Positions 8,450 to 17,014 of a DNA stretch of 35,241 nucleotides are shown here, piece by piece. The notes under the pieces were generated by a model, which saw nothing but the letters and a program-made list of their open reading frames with translations, ran no database searches and was not told where the DNA came from. Made by a program: the position numbers and the translations under genes. Source of the stretch: a virus; the IMG/VR virus record IMGVR_UViG_3300047319_001461, positions 1 to 35,241 of that record; one strand, 5' to 3'. The first letter of the stretch is position 1, and the number at the start of each line of letters is the position of its first letter.

Positions 8450-10305
8450 ACGTCGCCGCCTACCAAGGCTTCAGGCGGCAGGCAGTACCGGCTCAGGTCG
8501 CGCAGCAGCTGCAGACCGTGACGCTGCCCGCGCCGACGCGCGGGCTGATTTTGAACGAGAACGAAAGTTTCATGCAGCCCGGCGGGGCGCTGGTGCTCGA
8601 TAACTGGATGCCGACCATGAAGGGCATCCGGCTGCGCGGCGGCACCAAGACATGGGCGCAGCTGCCGGAGACGACGCCTGTCGTATCTATGTTCAACTTC
8701 ATCAGCGGCAACCAGCAGCGGCTATATGCAGGCAACGCCACCAAGCTGTACGACGTCACCGCGTCGACGCCGGTGTCGATCAAGACCGGTCAACTGTCTG
8801 GCAACTACGTGGCAAGCCAGCTGGCGAACCAAGCTGGCGACCACATGCTGGTCGCCAACGATGCTGGTGACTTCCTGCTTCACTTCGACGGCACGACGTG
8901 GACGACGCTGAACGCCAGCCAGATCAACGCGGATCCCGCCATCACGCCGCCGCCGTCCTGCGTGGCTGGGCACAATTTGACTTACGTGTGGAAATACCGC
9001 GGCCGCTACTTCTTTGTGGAAGGCGGCACCATGAACGCGTGGTATCTGCCGACCAACGCCTTTCAGGGCCGTATTTTACAAATACCTCTTGCCGGTGCCG
9101 CCACGAAAGGCGGCAAGCTGCTGTGCGGCTTCACGTGGAGCATCGACGCCGGGGATGGAATTGACGACAAGTGCGTTTTCATGACCGATCAGGGCGAGCT
9201 GCTGATATTCACCGGCAGCGATCCTTCGACGGTGGCGAACTGGCGGCAGGAAGGCCGTTACGCTACCTCGTTCCCTCTTGGCATGAACTGCTGGCAGCCG
9301 ATCGGCGGTGATGTGCTGATCGCCACCGTGGACGGCATCATCCCGATCAGCGCGTCGATCCAGAAGGATAGTTCGCAGCTCGAACTGGCCGCGATCACCA
9401 GACCAATCAAACCACAGTGGCGCGACGAGGTGAATGCCAAGCGCGCGCTGCCGTGGACGATGTGCAAATGGGACGAGTACGGCGGGCTGTTCGTCACCTA
9501 CCCCGGCGGCATTCCCGGCAGTTACACGATGGGTGCAGTCAACGTCGCCACCGGCGCGTGGTGCAGATTTACGGGTCTGGACGCGATGTGCTTCGGCAGG
9601 CTGCGCGCCGATGCGTTCTTCGGCACGCAAGGCGGAAAGATCGTCCAGTTCGAGCGCACCGGCACCGACGACGGCACGCCCTACACCGCGGTCATGGTCG
9701 GCGGCTGGGAGATGTTCTCCTCGCAGTCGGCGACGATCGTGTGGCGACAGGCGCGCGCTTCGTTCAGCGCGCGGGCGGGCGAGCCGTTCCAGCCGCAGCT
9801 CAGTGCGACGACGGACTATGTGATCGTGATCCCGCCGCCGCCATCGGCGGCGCCGGATCCCGGCCCGCTCGATGTCTGGGATCAGGGGCTGTGGGGACCG
9901 TCAGCGTGGACGCCGCCGGTGCTATGGGCGAACAGCACGGCGTACACGGTCGGCAATATTCGCTACGACGGACCCGGAGGCACTTACTGGACCGTTGCGG
10001 TGGCACACACCAGCGCCGCTACCGGCGTGTTCGCCGATGATCGAACCGCGCATCCAACATTCTGGACCGCTACCGCTGCGCCGGGTCCGCCCGCACCGTC
10101 TGCGCCGGACGTTCTGCAATACGCGCAATGGGACCAGCCCGCTCCGGCAACCGCGACCGTGCGCAATACGATGTGGGTGTCCATTGGATATACGGGCTTT
10201 TCGCACGCGCCGATCTGTCAGGTGACGATCGCGCAACAGGCGTTGCCGAGCGTCGAACTGATCTCGATCGCGGCGACCTATGACGCGGCGGGGGTTAACG
10301 TATGA
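8446..10305 (+). CDS. tail nozzle-like beta-propeller protein (619 aa)
   Basis: The ATG overlaps the adaptor stop (ATGA). The 619-residue protein is beta-rich with repeated blade-like strands: GGALVLDNWMPTMKGIRLRG near residue 45, RLYAGNATKLYDV, HMLVANDAGDFLLHFDGTTW, LTYVWKYRGRYFFVEGG, VFMTDQGELLIFTGSDP, and CWQPIGGDVLIATVDGIIPI. This is the pattern of the tail hub/nozzle proteins of podoviruses (P22 gp10 and SU10 nozzle type). Around residues 495-545 an inserted Trp/Tyr-rich module (STAYTVGNIRYDG, ATGVFADDRTAHPTFWTA) resembles small carbohydrate-binding modules and the insert of the adaptor. Together with the adaptor it would complete the short tail tube. The structural role is inferred from order and fold pattern. 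Confidence 0.7.
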   Translation: MNVAAYQGFRRQAVPAQVAQQLQTVTLPAPTRGLILNENESFMQPGGALVLDNWMPTMKGIRLRGGTKTWAQLPETTPVVSMFNFISGNQQRLYAGNATKLYDVTASTPVSIKTGQLSGNYVASQLANQAGDHMLVANDAGDFLLHFDGTTWTTLNASQINADPAITPPPSCVAGHNLTYVWKYRGRYFFVEGGTMNAWYLPTNAFQGRILQIPLAGAATKGGKLLCGFTWSIDAGDGIDDKCVFMTDQGELLIFTGSDPSTVANWRQEGRYATSFPLGMNCWQPIGGDVLIATVDGIIPISASIQKDSSQLELAAITRPIKPQWRDEVNAKRALPWTMCKWDEYGGLFVTYPGGIPGSYTMGAVNVATGAWCRFTGLDAMCFGRLRADAFFGTQGGKIVQFERTGTDDGTPYTAVMVGGWEMFSSQSATIVWRQARASFSARAGEPFQPQLSATTDYVIVIPPPPSAAPDPGPLDVWDQGLWGPSAWTPPVLWANSTAYTVGNIRYDGPGGTYWTVAVAHTSAATGVFADDRTAHPTFWTATAAPGPPAPSAPDVLQYAQWDQPAPATATVRNTMWVSIGYTGFSHAPICQVTIAQQALPSVELISIAATYDAAGVNV

Positions 10306-12395
10306 CACAGGAAGAACTGCAACAGCTGCTCACTGGCACGGCGCCTCCGATTGACATGACGGAGGGGCAGTTCAAGTTACTGCCGGATCCGCGGACGCGG
10401 CAGGCGCTGGAGCGCACGTTCGGCAACCAATTTACCATGCCTGTAATAGATCCGATGAAGTTTGACCGTTCCAAGAGAACGGCGACAGAGCAGGGACTTC
10501 GCCCTCCTGACACTATTCCTCCGCCCAAGTATTCTCCCGAGCTGGGGTTTGGATCTCCTGATTACCCCTTGATCCAGCAACCCGATGGAAGGCAGGGGTC
10601 CAACGGCAGCGGAGTTCCGCGCTATGTCAATCAGTCCGTTCCTGACGTCGGGCCTTACGGCACCGCGACCAACCGCGCGCAGCCGTCGACCGGCTACGAC
10701 ACCGGCGCGCCGATGGGCGGGCTGTTCAGCCAAGGCTTCATTCCATCGAGCAACCCGCCGCTGCCATCCTATGTGCCGCCTCCGGCGGCGCCGGGGAAAA
10801 AAGAGGATCCGGTCCGCGACGCCATTGCGCGCGAGGTGATCCGCAACGCGGCCTACGAGCAGGGCTATGGTGGCGGCTACACCTCGCTCGGCCTCGGCGA
10901 CCCCGACAATCCGACACCCCCGGCGCAGGAGCAAGCCGTACCTTACGCCGCACCGCCGGAGGACACGCCAGCGCCGCCGGTAGCGGTGCCGCAGGCGCCG
11001 CCGGATGCCAAGGCGCCGGTAGGTCTCACGCAGGACGAAGTAGAGCACGGCGTGGTCGATCCGGCTGTGGAGAACGAGGTCGATGTCAATTCGCAGCCAC
11101 CCGCCGATCCACATGCGGAAGATCCGGCCACCGTGAACCAGCCGAGTGTAGTAGCGCCGCCTGCTCCGACACCGCCGCAAAAAGGCGAACCTACGGCGGA
11201 AGAAGATGCGGCGGCATTGGCAGAAGCTAATGCCCAAGCCGTGCAGCAAGGTTACATGAGCCCGGAGGGCGTACCGGGGAAAGGCGTTACTACCACCGCG
11301 GAGAACGCCAACGCAGCTGTGGCAGCCGCGGCAGCCGCTGCGGCAGCGCCGTCATCAGTCGCGCCGTCGCTGGGTCAGGCTACCGTAGGCCAGTCCGGTC
11401 AGGCCGCGCCCGGCGCGCCCGGCTTCGGCGGTAGCGACAGCGGCGCTGCACTGGGCAATCCGGGTGGCCTTGGGCTGGCTTCCGGCGCGCCCGCATCGGT
11501 AGCCGGTCCCGGCTTCGGGCCGAACGTCGGCTTCGGGCCCCCCGGCGGAACGGTCAGCGGGTTCGGTATCGGCACGGTTGGCCAGCCCGGCTCGATCGCA
11601 GGCTTCGGCACCAACGCCACCGGCGTGCCCGGCCTGACGGGCCAGACCGACGCGGTGACCGCGAACGCGGCTCCGGCGGCGCCCGCGGCACCGGCCGCGC
11701 CGAGCGCGCCGGGCGCGCCGGGCGCGCCGGGCCATTCGGTGGGAGCGGAGGCGGCAGCGGCTGTTGCGGCTGCTATCGCCGCTGCGCCTCCGGCGGCGGC
11801 ACCACAAACCGCACCGGAGAATGTTACGCAGGCGCAGGTAGACGCGCTGGCAGCCGCTGCGGTGGCCAACCAGCAGGCCCAGCAACAGACGGCGCCGATG
11901 TCGCCCGCGCAGATGGCGACCGCGCTGGCCAGTCCGACTGCGGTGAGCCTCGCCAGCCAGATGGCAACGCCTGTCGGAATATCGGTGACGGATCAGGCGC
12001 AGATGAACCAGATGGGGCTGAACCAGACGGTTGCGGACAGCATCGACCCATCGGTTCAGGCGGCGATGGAGGATATGGCGAACCAAGCCGAGACCGATGC
12101 GGCACAGACCTCCGCGTTTGGTGCACAACTGGGGCAGGCCATGGCGGATCAAGCTGCCGAGGGCGTACCGGGCGCTCAAGTGGGCGCCCCCGAGGGCGAT
12201 CCCGGAACTGTCGGCTTCGGCGGTACCGCAACCGGCCCATCGGGAGAAACGGGCGAGGCCGGAAGCATCGGTGGCGGTGTGGCTGGCGCAGTAGGGGCGA
12301 CAGCGGCTGGTGACACTGGCACACCCGGTTCGGCAAGCGCAGATGGCGGTTCCGGTATTGGCGATGGCGTCGGCGGGGGAGGCATCGGATGGTGA
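10302..12395 (+). CDS. Ala/Pro/Gly-rich protein with collagen-like stretches (697 aa)
   Basis: ATG overlaps the nozzle gene stop (ATGA). The first ~60 residues look globular (MTQEELQQLLTGTAPP, RTRQALERTFGNQF). The rest is dominated by Ala, Pro, Gly and Gln. Residues ~330-350 are an almost pure Ala run, ~365-440 is Gly-Phe/Gly-Pro rich (GFGPNVGFGPPGG), and ~450-475 alternates AAP, then GAPGAPGAPG, which is short for a collagen triple helix. Residues ~500-620 contain Gln/Ala helices with recurring QMATxxAS, QMNQMGLNQ and QAxMEDMANQ units. The C-terminal ~60 residues are again Gly-rich. Proteins of this kind in this position are probably tail or ejected proteins. I cannot assign a function. Confidence 0.55.
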   Translation: MTQEELQQLLTGTAPPIDMTEGQFKLLPDPRTRQALERTFGNQFTMPVIDPMKFDRSKRTATEQGLRPPDTIPPPKYSPELGFGSPDYPLIQQPDGRQGSNGSGVPRYVNQSVPDVGPYGTATNRAQPSTGYDTGAPMGGLFSQGFIPSSNPPLPSYVPPPAAPGKKEDPVRDAIAREVIRNAAYEQGYGGGYTSLGLGDPDNPTPPAQEQAVPYAAPPEDTPAPPVAVPQAPPDAKAPVGLTQDEVEHGVVDPAVENEVDVNSQPPADPHAEDPATVNQPSVVAPPAPTPPQKGEPTAEEDAAALAEANAQAVQQGYMSPEGVPGKGVTTTAENANAAVAAAAAAAAAPSSVAPSLGQATVGQSGQAAPGAPGFGGSDSGAALGNPGGLGLASGAPASVAGPGFGPNVGFGPPGGTVSGFGIGTVGQPGSIAGFGTNATGVPGLTGQTDAVTANAAPAAPAAPAAPSAPGAPGAPGHSVGAEAAAAVAAAIAAAPPAAAPQTAPENVTQAQVDALAAAAVANQQAQQQTAPMSPAQMATALASPTAVSLASQMATPVGISVTDQAQMNQMGLNQTVADSIDPSVQAAMEDMANQAETDAAQTSAFGAQLGQAMADQAAEGVPGAQVGAPEGDPGTVGFGGTATGPSGETGEAGSIGGGVAGAVGATAAGDTGTPGSASADGGSGIGDGVGGGGIGW

Positions 12396-12661
12396 CAGGC
12401 AAGCATACGCAAGCCGAGGCCAATTACGGCAAGGGCGATCCAATCGATCACTGCGGCATCTGCAGGTTCTATCGAACCCCCGGCGGCTGTTCGGCGGTGA
12501 TGGGCGCCATCAGTCCGTTTGGCGTGTGCGATCTGATGCGCGCGGTGCCCAGCCCGTTCCCCAAGACAATGTCGCCCGCCGAGATGAACGCGGTCAGGGC
12601 GATGGCGGCGGACGCCACCGATCGCAGTGGTCAGGTCATGGGAGGGCAGCAGGGTGCTTGA
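12389..12661 (+). CDS. small four-cysteine, HiPIP-like protein (90 aa)
   Basis: The ATG overlaps the previous stop by seven bases. The 90-residue protein has four cysteines at 22, 25, 34 and 47, with the context HCGICRFYR, PGGCSAVMG and ISPFGVCDLM. This follows the high-potential iron-sulfur protein arrangement: C-x2-C, then Cys, then a final Cys preceded by a hydrophobic-x3-G pattern (PROSITE-type C-x6-9-[LIVM]-x3-G-[YW]-C, here with Val in place of the aromatic). Similar small proteins occur in the tail gene clusters of other phages. It could bind a [4Fe-4S] cluster or zinc; the sequence alone cannot decide. No signal peptide is present, whereas cellular HiPIPs are exported. Confidence 0.55.
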   Translation: MVTGKHTQAEANYGKGDPIDHCGICRFYRTPGGCSAVMGAISPFGVCDLMRAVPSPFPKTMSPAEMNAVRAMAADATDRSGQVMGGQQGA

Positions 12662-13133
12662 TTACGTCTATGGACACGACCAGCTGGTCGCCGACTTCGT
12701 GGCGGTGCTGATCCCGTCCGTGCGTGAGCGCGGCTTCCCGAAGGCGTCGAAAGCGATAGGAATTATCGAGGATAACAAGCTGATCGCGGGCCTCGTCTAT
12801 CACAATTTCGACCCGGCCGCGGGCGTGATCGAGATGTCGGGTGCTGCGCTGCCCGGCAGGTACTGGCTCACGTCGGAAACACTACGCCGGATCTATGATT
12901 ACCCGTTCCTCGATGTCGGCTGCCAGATGGTGCTGATGCGGGTCGAGGAAAAGAACACGTCCCTGCTGCGCGTGCTGGCTGCGATCGGCTACGGCTTCAT
13001 CCTCGTGCCGCGGTTGCTCGGGTCGACCAAGAATTGCGTCCTCTGCACGCTGACGTTCGAGGCGTGGCATGACAACAAGTTCAACAAGCGCGACCGGCGG
13101 CAATACTCGCTGGAGAAAGCAAAGGCCGCCTGA
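12654..13133 (+). CDS. phage GNAT-like acetyltransferase (159 aa)
   Basis: The GTG at 12654 is preferred: it follows a GGAGG ribosome-binding site (12640-12644) and overlaps the preceding stop by eight bases. Features of a small GNAT fold are visible: a central strand pair (AIGIIEDNKLIAGLVYHNFD, GVIEMSGAALPGRYWLTSET), then RRIYDYPFLDVGCQMVLMRV and EKNTSLLRVLAAIGYGFILV, the last resembling the C-terminal helix-strand of the fold. It belongs to a family regularly found in tail clusters of podovirus-like phages beside Pro-rich and ejection genes. The substrate is unknown, and the canonical Q/R-x-x-G-x-G/A acetyl-CoA loop is not obvious. It may therefore be a structural or degenerate member. Confidence 0.6.
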   Translation: MLDYVYGHDQLVADFVAVLIPSVRERGFPKASKAIGIIEDNKLIAGLVYHNFDPAAGVIEMSGAALPGRYWLTSETLRRIYDYPFLDVGCQMVLMRVEEKNTSLLRVLAAIGYGFILVPRLLGSTKNCVLCTLTFEAWHDNKFNKRDRRQYSLEKAKAA

Positions 13134-13468
13134 TGCCTCCCTATCTGCCGCCCGGTATCGACAACCAGCGCAACAGCATCACCTCGGCGCTGATGAACAT
13201 CTCCAGCCCGCCGCCGAGCGTGGCGCCGCAGTTCCCGCAGGGGCCTGCGCCGATCCCGCAACAGGGCCAGCCGATGCCGCCGCCCTACTCGCCGCCGGGC
13301 ATGCCCGGCGCGGGCACGCCGCTACCGGGCGCCGCCCCGATGTCACTGCCGATCGTGCCTCGGCAACCCGGCGCGATGGCGCCGCAGCCGATGGCATCGC
13401 CGGGCGCGGCGCCGATGCCCGGCGCGGCACCGCAAGGCATGCCGCCGCCGCAGGGACAGGGATACTGA
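13133..13468 (+). CDS. proline-rich phage protein (111 aa)
   Basis: ATG overlaps the stop of the previous gene (TGATG). The product is about one third proline with Met, Gln, Gly and Ala, and has recurring units such as PPPYSPPGMPG, PLPGAAPMSL and PGAAPMPGAAPQG. No globular domain, cysteine or membrane segment is seen, so it is likely intrinsically disordered. It lies between the GNAT-like gene and the S74-ending protein and is part of the same coupled operon. Function unknown; a virion-internal or linker role would fit the setting. The frame is supported by the tight overlap and by codon use like its neighbours. Confidence 0.45.
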   Translation: MPPYLPPGIDNQRNSITSALMNISSPPPSVAPQFPQGPAPIPQQGQPMPPPYSPPGMPGAGTPLPGAAPMSLPIVPRQPGAMAPQPMASPGAAPMPGAAPQGMPPPQGQGY

Positions 13469-13471
13469 GAA

Positions 13472-14884
13472 ATGGGAAGCATATTCGGAAAAGGTGATGC
13501 GCCAACCCCTCCCGATCCGCAGGCGACCGCGCGCGCACAGACCGGCACCAACGTGTCCACCGCGGTGGCGAACGCGTATCTGGGCAACGTCAATCAGCAG
13601 ACGCCGGATGGCTCACTGTCCTATAACCAGAGCGGAAGCTATGGCTGGACCGATCCGACGAGCGGCCAGACCTATAACATCCCGACCTTCACGGCGACGC
13701 AGTCGCTGTCGCCGACCCAGCTCGACCTGAAGAACACGCAGGACGCCACCAAGCAGCAACTTGCCAACATCGCCAACCAGCAGACCAACCGCGTCGGCAA
13801 CGTGCTGTCGACGCCGTTCAACCCGAGCGGCGGGCCGCAGGCAGGCGACAGCTCGACGATCTCCAACATTCCGAAGGCGCTGACCAGTTTCAATCCCGGC
13901 ATCCCGCTGCAGACCGGCTTCGACAGCGGCGGCCAGATCACGCAGGACTACGGGCCTGCAGATAACTATTCCGCCGATCGGCAGCGCGTCGAGGACAGCC
14001 TGATGGCGCGGATGAACCCGTCGCTGCAGCAGGAGGAGAGCCGGGTTCAGCAGCAGCTGTCCGATCAGGGCATCCGCTACGGCAGCCAAGCCTACAACGA
14101 CGCGATGCGGACCTACCAGCAGCAGGCGAACGATGCGAGGTACGGCGCGATCTCGCAGGCTGGTCAGGAACAGCAGCGCATGGACGCGATGGCGGCGCAG
14201 CGCGCGGCGTTCCAGAACGCGGCGCAGGAGCAGGGCTACCAGCAGAACCTCGGCCAAGGCACTTTCTACAATCAGGCCGCCAACCAGCTGTTCACCCAGA
14301 ACGCGGCGCAGGCGGCGTTCGCCAACGCTGGCCTCGCGCAGCAGACCAATCAGGCGCAGGCGGGCTTCAACGCGGCGGAAGCCGCGCGAAATCAATGGCT
14401 GCAGGAGCAATACGCCAACCGCAACCAGCCGATCAACGAGATCTCCGCGCTGATGAGCGGCAGTCAGGTCAGCCAGCCCAACTTCGTCAACGCGCCATCC
14501 ACGCAGATCCCGACCACCGACGTCGCAGGCATCACCCAGCAGGGCTTCCAGAACCAGATGGGTCTCTACAATACCCAGATGCAGCAATCCAACGCCCTGA
14601 TCGGCGGCGTGCTCGGCTTGGGGGCTGGCGCGTTGAGGTCGGACCGCCGCGCCAAGGAAGATATTGACAAGATCGGCACGGTGTTCGCCGCCAACAGCGA
14701 TGGCGCGCGCAAGAAGCTGCCGATCTACCAGTACAGCTACAAGGACGACCCGGCCTCGACGCGTCATATCGGCCCGATGGCGCAGGACGTGGAAAAGATT
14801 ACGCCGGAAGCCGTCGAGGAGCACGGCGGTACCAAGTATATCCGACCCCGCGAGGTGATGGGGTCCATCATCAGGGCAGGCTAG
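13472..14884 (+). CDS. Gln/Ala-rich candidate ejection protein with short C-terminal S74-like segment (470 aa)
   Basis: The ATG lies four bases after the preceding stop. The N-terminus (MGSIFGKGDAPTPPDPQATA) is typical of virion proteins of short-tailed phages. Residues ~75-340 are rich in Gln, Asn and Ala with long helices (LDLKNTQDATKQQLANIANQ, DAMRTYQQQANDARYGAISQ, QNAAQEQGYQQNLGQGTFYN). The last ~80 residues begin SDRRAKEDIDKIG at 390 and contain YQYSYKD and HIGPMAQDVEKITPEAVEEH, the signature of the peptidase S74 intramolecular chaperone, which trims itself from phage fibres after trimerisation. Here the segment is shorter than usual and lacks the terminal coiled-coil. It could be an ejected protein or a tail-tip component; the S74-like match is clear. 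Confidence 0.6.
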   Translation: MGSIFGKGDAPTPPDPQATARAQTGTNVSTAVANAYLGNVNQQTPDGSLSYNQSGSYGWTDPTSGQTYNIPTFTATQSLSPTQLDLKNTQDATKQQLANIANQQTNRVGNVLSTPFNPSGGPQAGDSSTISNIPKALTSFNPGIPLQTGFDSGGQITQDYGPADNYSADRQRVEDSLMARMNPSLQQEESRVQQQLSDQGIRYGSQAYNDAMRTYQQQANDARYGAISQAGQEQQRMDAMAAQRAAFQNAAQEQGYQQNLGQGTFYNQAANQLFTQNAAQAAFANAGLAQQTNQAQAGFNAAEAARNQWLQEQYANRNQPINEISALMSGSQVSQPNFVNAPSTQIPTTDVAGITQQGFQNQMGLYNTQMQQSNALIGGVLGLGAGALRSDRRAKEDIDKIGTVFAANSDGARKKLPIYQYSYKDDPASTRHIGPMAQDVEKITPEAVEEHGGTKYIRPREVMGSIIRAG

Positions 14885-14888
14885 GGAG

Positions 14889-15152
14889 ATGGTCAACGTG
14901 CCAAAAGATGTCGCGGCGCTGGGCTACCAGCAGCTTGAACTGCGCAAGCGCATTGCGCAGCAGATAATGGCGCAGAAGATGGCGGCGCAACGCCAGCGCG
15001 CGGTCGCGCCGCCGCCTGTTGATCCGACGGGGCTGGCCCAGCAACAGCAGCCGCAGGTCGATCCACAACAGCAGATGCTACTCCAGCAACAGGCGGACGA
15101 AGCCGAGCGGCAGCGACAGGCCGCCCTGATGCAGCAAGGGATAGGTGTGTGA
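14889..15152 (+). CDS. small Gln-rich helical protein (87 aa)
   Basis: The ATG follows GGGAG (14884-14888) with very short spacing, four bases after the upstream stop. The protein is 87 residues and strongly helical, with about one quarter Gln. It starts with ALGYQQLELRKRIAQQIMAQ, passes a Pro-rich linker, and ends with QQQMLLQQQADEAERQRQAA. It lies between two large candidate ejection proteins and overlaps the next gene (TGATG). Small coiled-coil proteins in this location are common in podovirus-like genomes, but no family is recognisable. It may be a partner or chaperone of the neighbouring virion proteins. Confidence 0.5.
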   Translation: MVNVPKDVAALGYQQLELRKRIAQQIMAQKMAAQRQRAVAPPPVDPTGLAQQQQPQVDPQQQMLLQQQADEAERQRQAALMQQGIGV

Positions 15153-17014
15153 TGGCAGGACCGTTCGACGATCTGGTGACTGGCAACGTGCCCATAACCC
15201 CGGAAGGCATGGCGCTGCGCCAGCGCATGGCGCTGGCGATGATCGGCCGCGACCGCAAGGGCTACCCCAAGAACCCCGGCGAGGGCCTGACCGCGATCGG
15301 CGATGCGCTCGGCGAGCGATCGCAGATGAACCAGCTGGTGGCGCAGATGTCGCAACTCGAGCGCGCCAGCGCCAACCGCGGCGTGCGGCCCGCGGTGCTG
15401 CCTGCGGCTCCGGCCGCCGTACCGGGCAGCAACGATCCGTCGACGGGGCAGCAATCGGCAGCGCCTGCGCCGGTGCAGACCGCGGATGCCGCGCCGTGGC
15501 TCACCGGCGGGCAGGTCAGCCTGCCGCCGCCACAGGCTTCCGCCTCCGGCTCGCCGTTCCCTGACGTCGCGCAGGACACCGCGGATGCTTCCCCGCAGCT
15601 GCCGCCGACAGCGCCGCCGGTGCAGGACGCCAGTGTGTCGCCGCCGCAGCAGGATCTGAGCTATCCGCAGACGGCCGCGAACATTCCGTCCGACATCGTC
15701 TCGGATGTGCCCGACCCCGGCGTGCAGCGCGCCTCGCTGCCGCCGCCGGATCCCAACATCCGCGCGCGAATAGCCGGGGCGCTACAGGCGCGGCAGGGAG
15801 GGCCGCAACAAAACCCTATGTTGGCGGGGCAATCCCCCGCCTCCATACCCTCAACTTTCAGCCCGGACGACCTTGGTTCCCCACCTGACCTGAACAACCG
15901 GCCGATCGAGATGCCGAACATTCAGCTGGCACAGGCGCAGCCGCCGTACCAGCGCGGCAGCTTACGCGAGGTGCCCATCACCGGCATCAAGCCGTCCGGT
16001 GCACCGTCCGAGCCGGTGCCCGAGGCGCCGAAGCAGCCGCGCACCGAGGAGATGCCCTACGTCCCGCCGAAGTTCGAGAAGCCGCCCCGGATGGCCGATC
16101 CGGGATCGCAGGAGATCGACTACATGAAGGCGGCCAATGATCCCGGCGTGCTGCCGTCCTACCAGAAGCAATACGCCGCCGAGGCGCTGCGGATGGCGGA
16201 GAAGCGCAAGCTCGATCACGATCAGGCGATGAAGGCCTACGAGAGCCGCGACTTCATGCTCAAGCAGGCGCAGGAGCGGGCGGCGAAGGATGCCGAGACC
16301 AAGCTGAACCTGCAGAAGCTGGAAGATGAGAAACAGCAACGTCAATACACCGAGCGGATCCAGCGCCATCTCGGCGGCCGCAACCCGGCGACGATCGAGG
16401 AGAACCTCTACAAGAGCCGCGCCAGCGTCGCGAATATCCCTGCCATTACGCAGTCGCTGCAGCGGGTCAACGCAGTGGTCGACAAGATGTATACCGGTCC
16501 GACCGCCGATGTGAACACGTTCCTGTCGCAGCTGCTGCCGACTTTCCCCGGCGGCTTCGACCCGGCCAAGGGCACCGCCACCCAGCAGTTCAGGACCGCG
16601 ATGACCGACATCATGGCGGCGCACCGCGCCGCCGTGGTCGGCCCCGGCTCGCAGTCCGGGCCCGAGCTGGCGCTGCTGCAGAAGTCGACTGCTTCCGACG
16701 CCAAGCTGAACATCGACACCATCAAGGAGAGCCTGCAGGCTGCCGAGCGGCTGATGATCAAGACCGCGATCGCGCACCAGCAGGAGGTTCACAACTACGC
16801 GGGCAATTTCGACGCCGATCGCACCCGCTCGGTGTTCGGCAGCTTCGGCGTGCCCGGCATGATCGACGTGGTGCCGCCGCGCACTGTCGGCAAGCTGATG
16901 CAGCACGCTGACGACAAGCAGGCCAAGGACGATTTCGATGAAACCTATCACACGCCGGGTCTGGCCGATCGGCTGATCCAGCGCGAGCTGATGCGGCAGG
17001 GGGCGCGCAGGTAA
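15152..17014 (+). CDS. large internal virion/ejection protein candidate (620 aa)
   Basis: ATG at 15152 overlaps the preceding stop as TGATG; a GTG one codon upstream is an alternative start. Residues 1-75 look globular and helical (PITPEGMALRQRMALAMIGR, GLTAIGDALGERSQMNQLVA). Residues ~80-330 are a Pro/Ala/Gln-rich, probably disordered region. From ~345 a long helical section follows: LDHDQAMKAYESRDFMLKQA, AKDAETKLNLQKLEDEKQQR and IQRHLGGRNPATIEENLYKS. A folded C-terminal domain contains VDKMYTGPTADVNTFLSQLL and GPELALLQKSTASDAKLNID. This architecture and position, before another such protein and the tail fibre, match proteins stored in the head and released through the tail to help DNA cross the envelope. 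No catalytic motif is recognised. Confidence 0.55.
   Translation: MAGPFDDLVTGNVPITPEGMALRQRMALAMIGRDRKGYPKNPGEGLTAIGDALGERSQMNQLVAQMSQLERASANRGVRPAVLPAAPAAVPGSNDPSTGQQSAAPAPVQTADAAPWLTGGQVSLPPPQASASGSPFPDVAQDTADASPQLPPTAPPVQDASVSPPQQDLSYPQTAANIPSDIVSDVPDPGVQRASLPPPDPNIRARIAGALQARQGGPQQNPMLAGQSPASIPSTFSPDDLGSPPDLNNRPIEMPNIQLAQAQPPYQRGSLREVPITGIKPSGAPSEPVPEAPKQPRTEEMPYVPPKFEKPPRMADPGSQEIDYMKAANDPGVLPSYQKQYAAEALRMAEKRKLDHDQAMKAYESRDFMLKQAQERAAKDAETKLNLQKLEDEKQQRQYTERIQRHLGGRNPATIEENLYKSRASVANIPAITQSLQRVNAVVDKMYTGPTADVNTFLSQLLPTFPGGFDPAKGTATQQFRTAMTDIMAAHRAAVVGPGSQSGPELALLQKSTASDAKLNIDTIKESLQAAERLMIKTAIAHQQEVHNYAGNFDADRTRSVFGSFGVPGMIDVVPPRTVGKLMQHADDKQAKDDFDETYHTPGLADRLIQRELMRQGARR

Noticed and set aside
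11688-11745. Short GC-rich tandem repeats (GGCGCGCCG units) as a possible CRISPR or origin
   Set aside because: They are in-frame Ala/Pro/Gly codon repeats of a low-complexity protein; no spacer structure or AT-rich element is present.
11355-12443. 362-codon minus-strand open frame opposite the Ala/Pro/Gly-rich gene
   Set aside because: Arg/Ser-rich nonsense translation caused by high G+C in the sense gene; the sense frame is joined to its neighbours by ATGA overlaps.
13613-14896. 427-codon open frame on the minus strand opposite the Gln-rich 470-residue gene
   Set aside because: It is a mirror of a GC-rich coding region with Leu/Arg/Val-rich translation, no ribosome-binding site and no operon partner.
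15962-16951. 329-codon minus-strand open frame
   Set aside because: Shadow of the 620-residue virion gene; Leu/Val/Gly/Arg composition and no start context.
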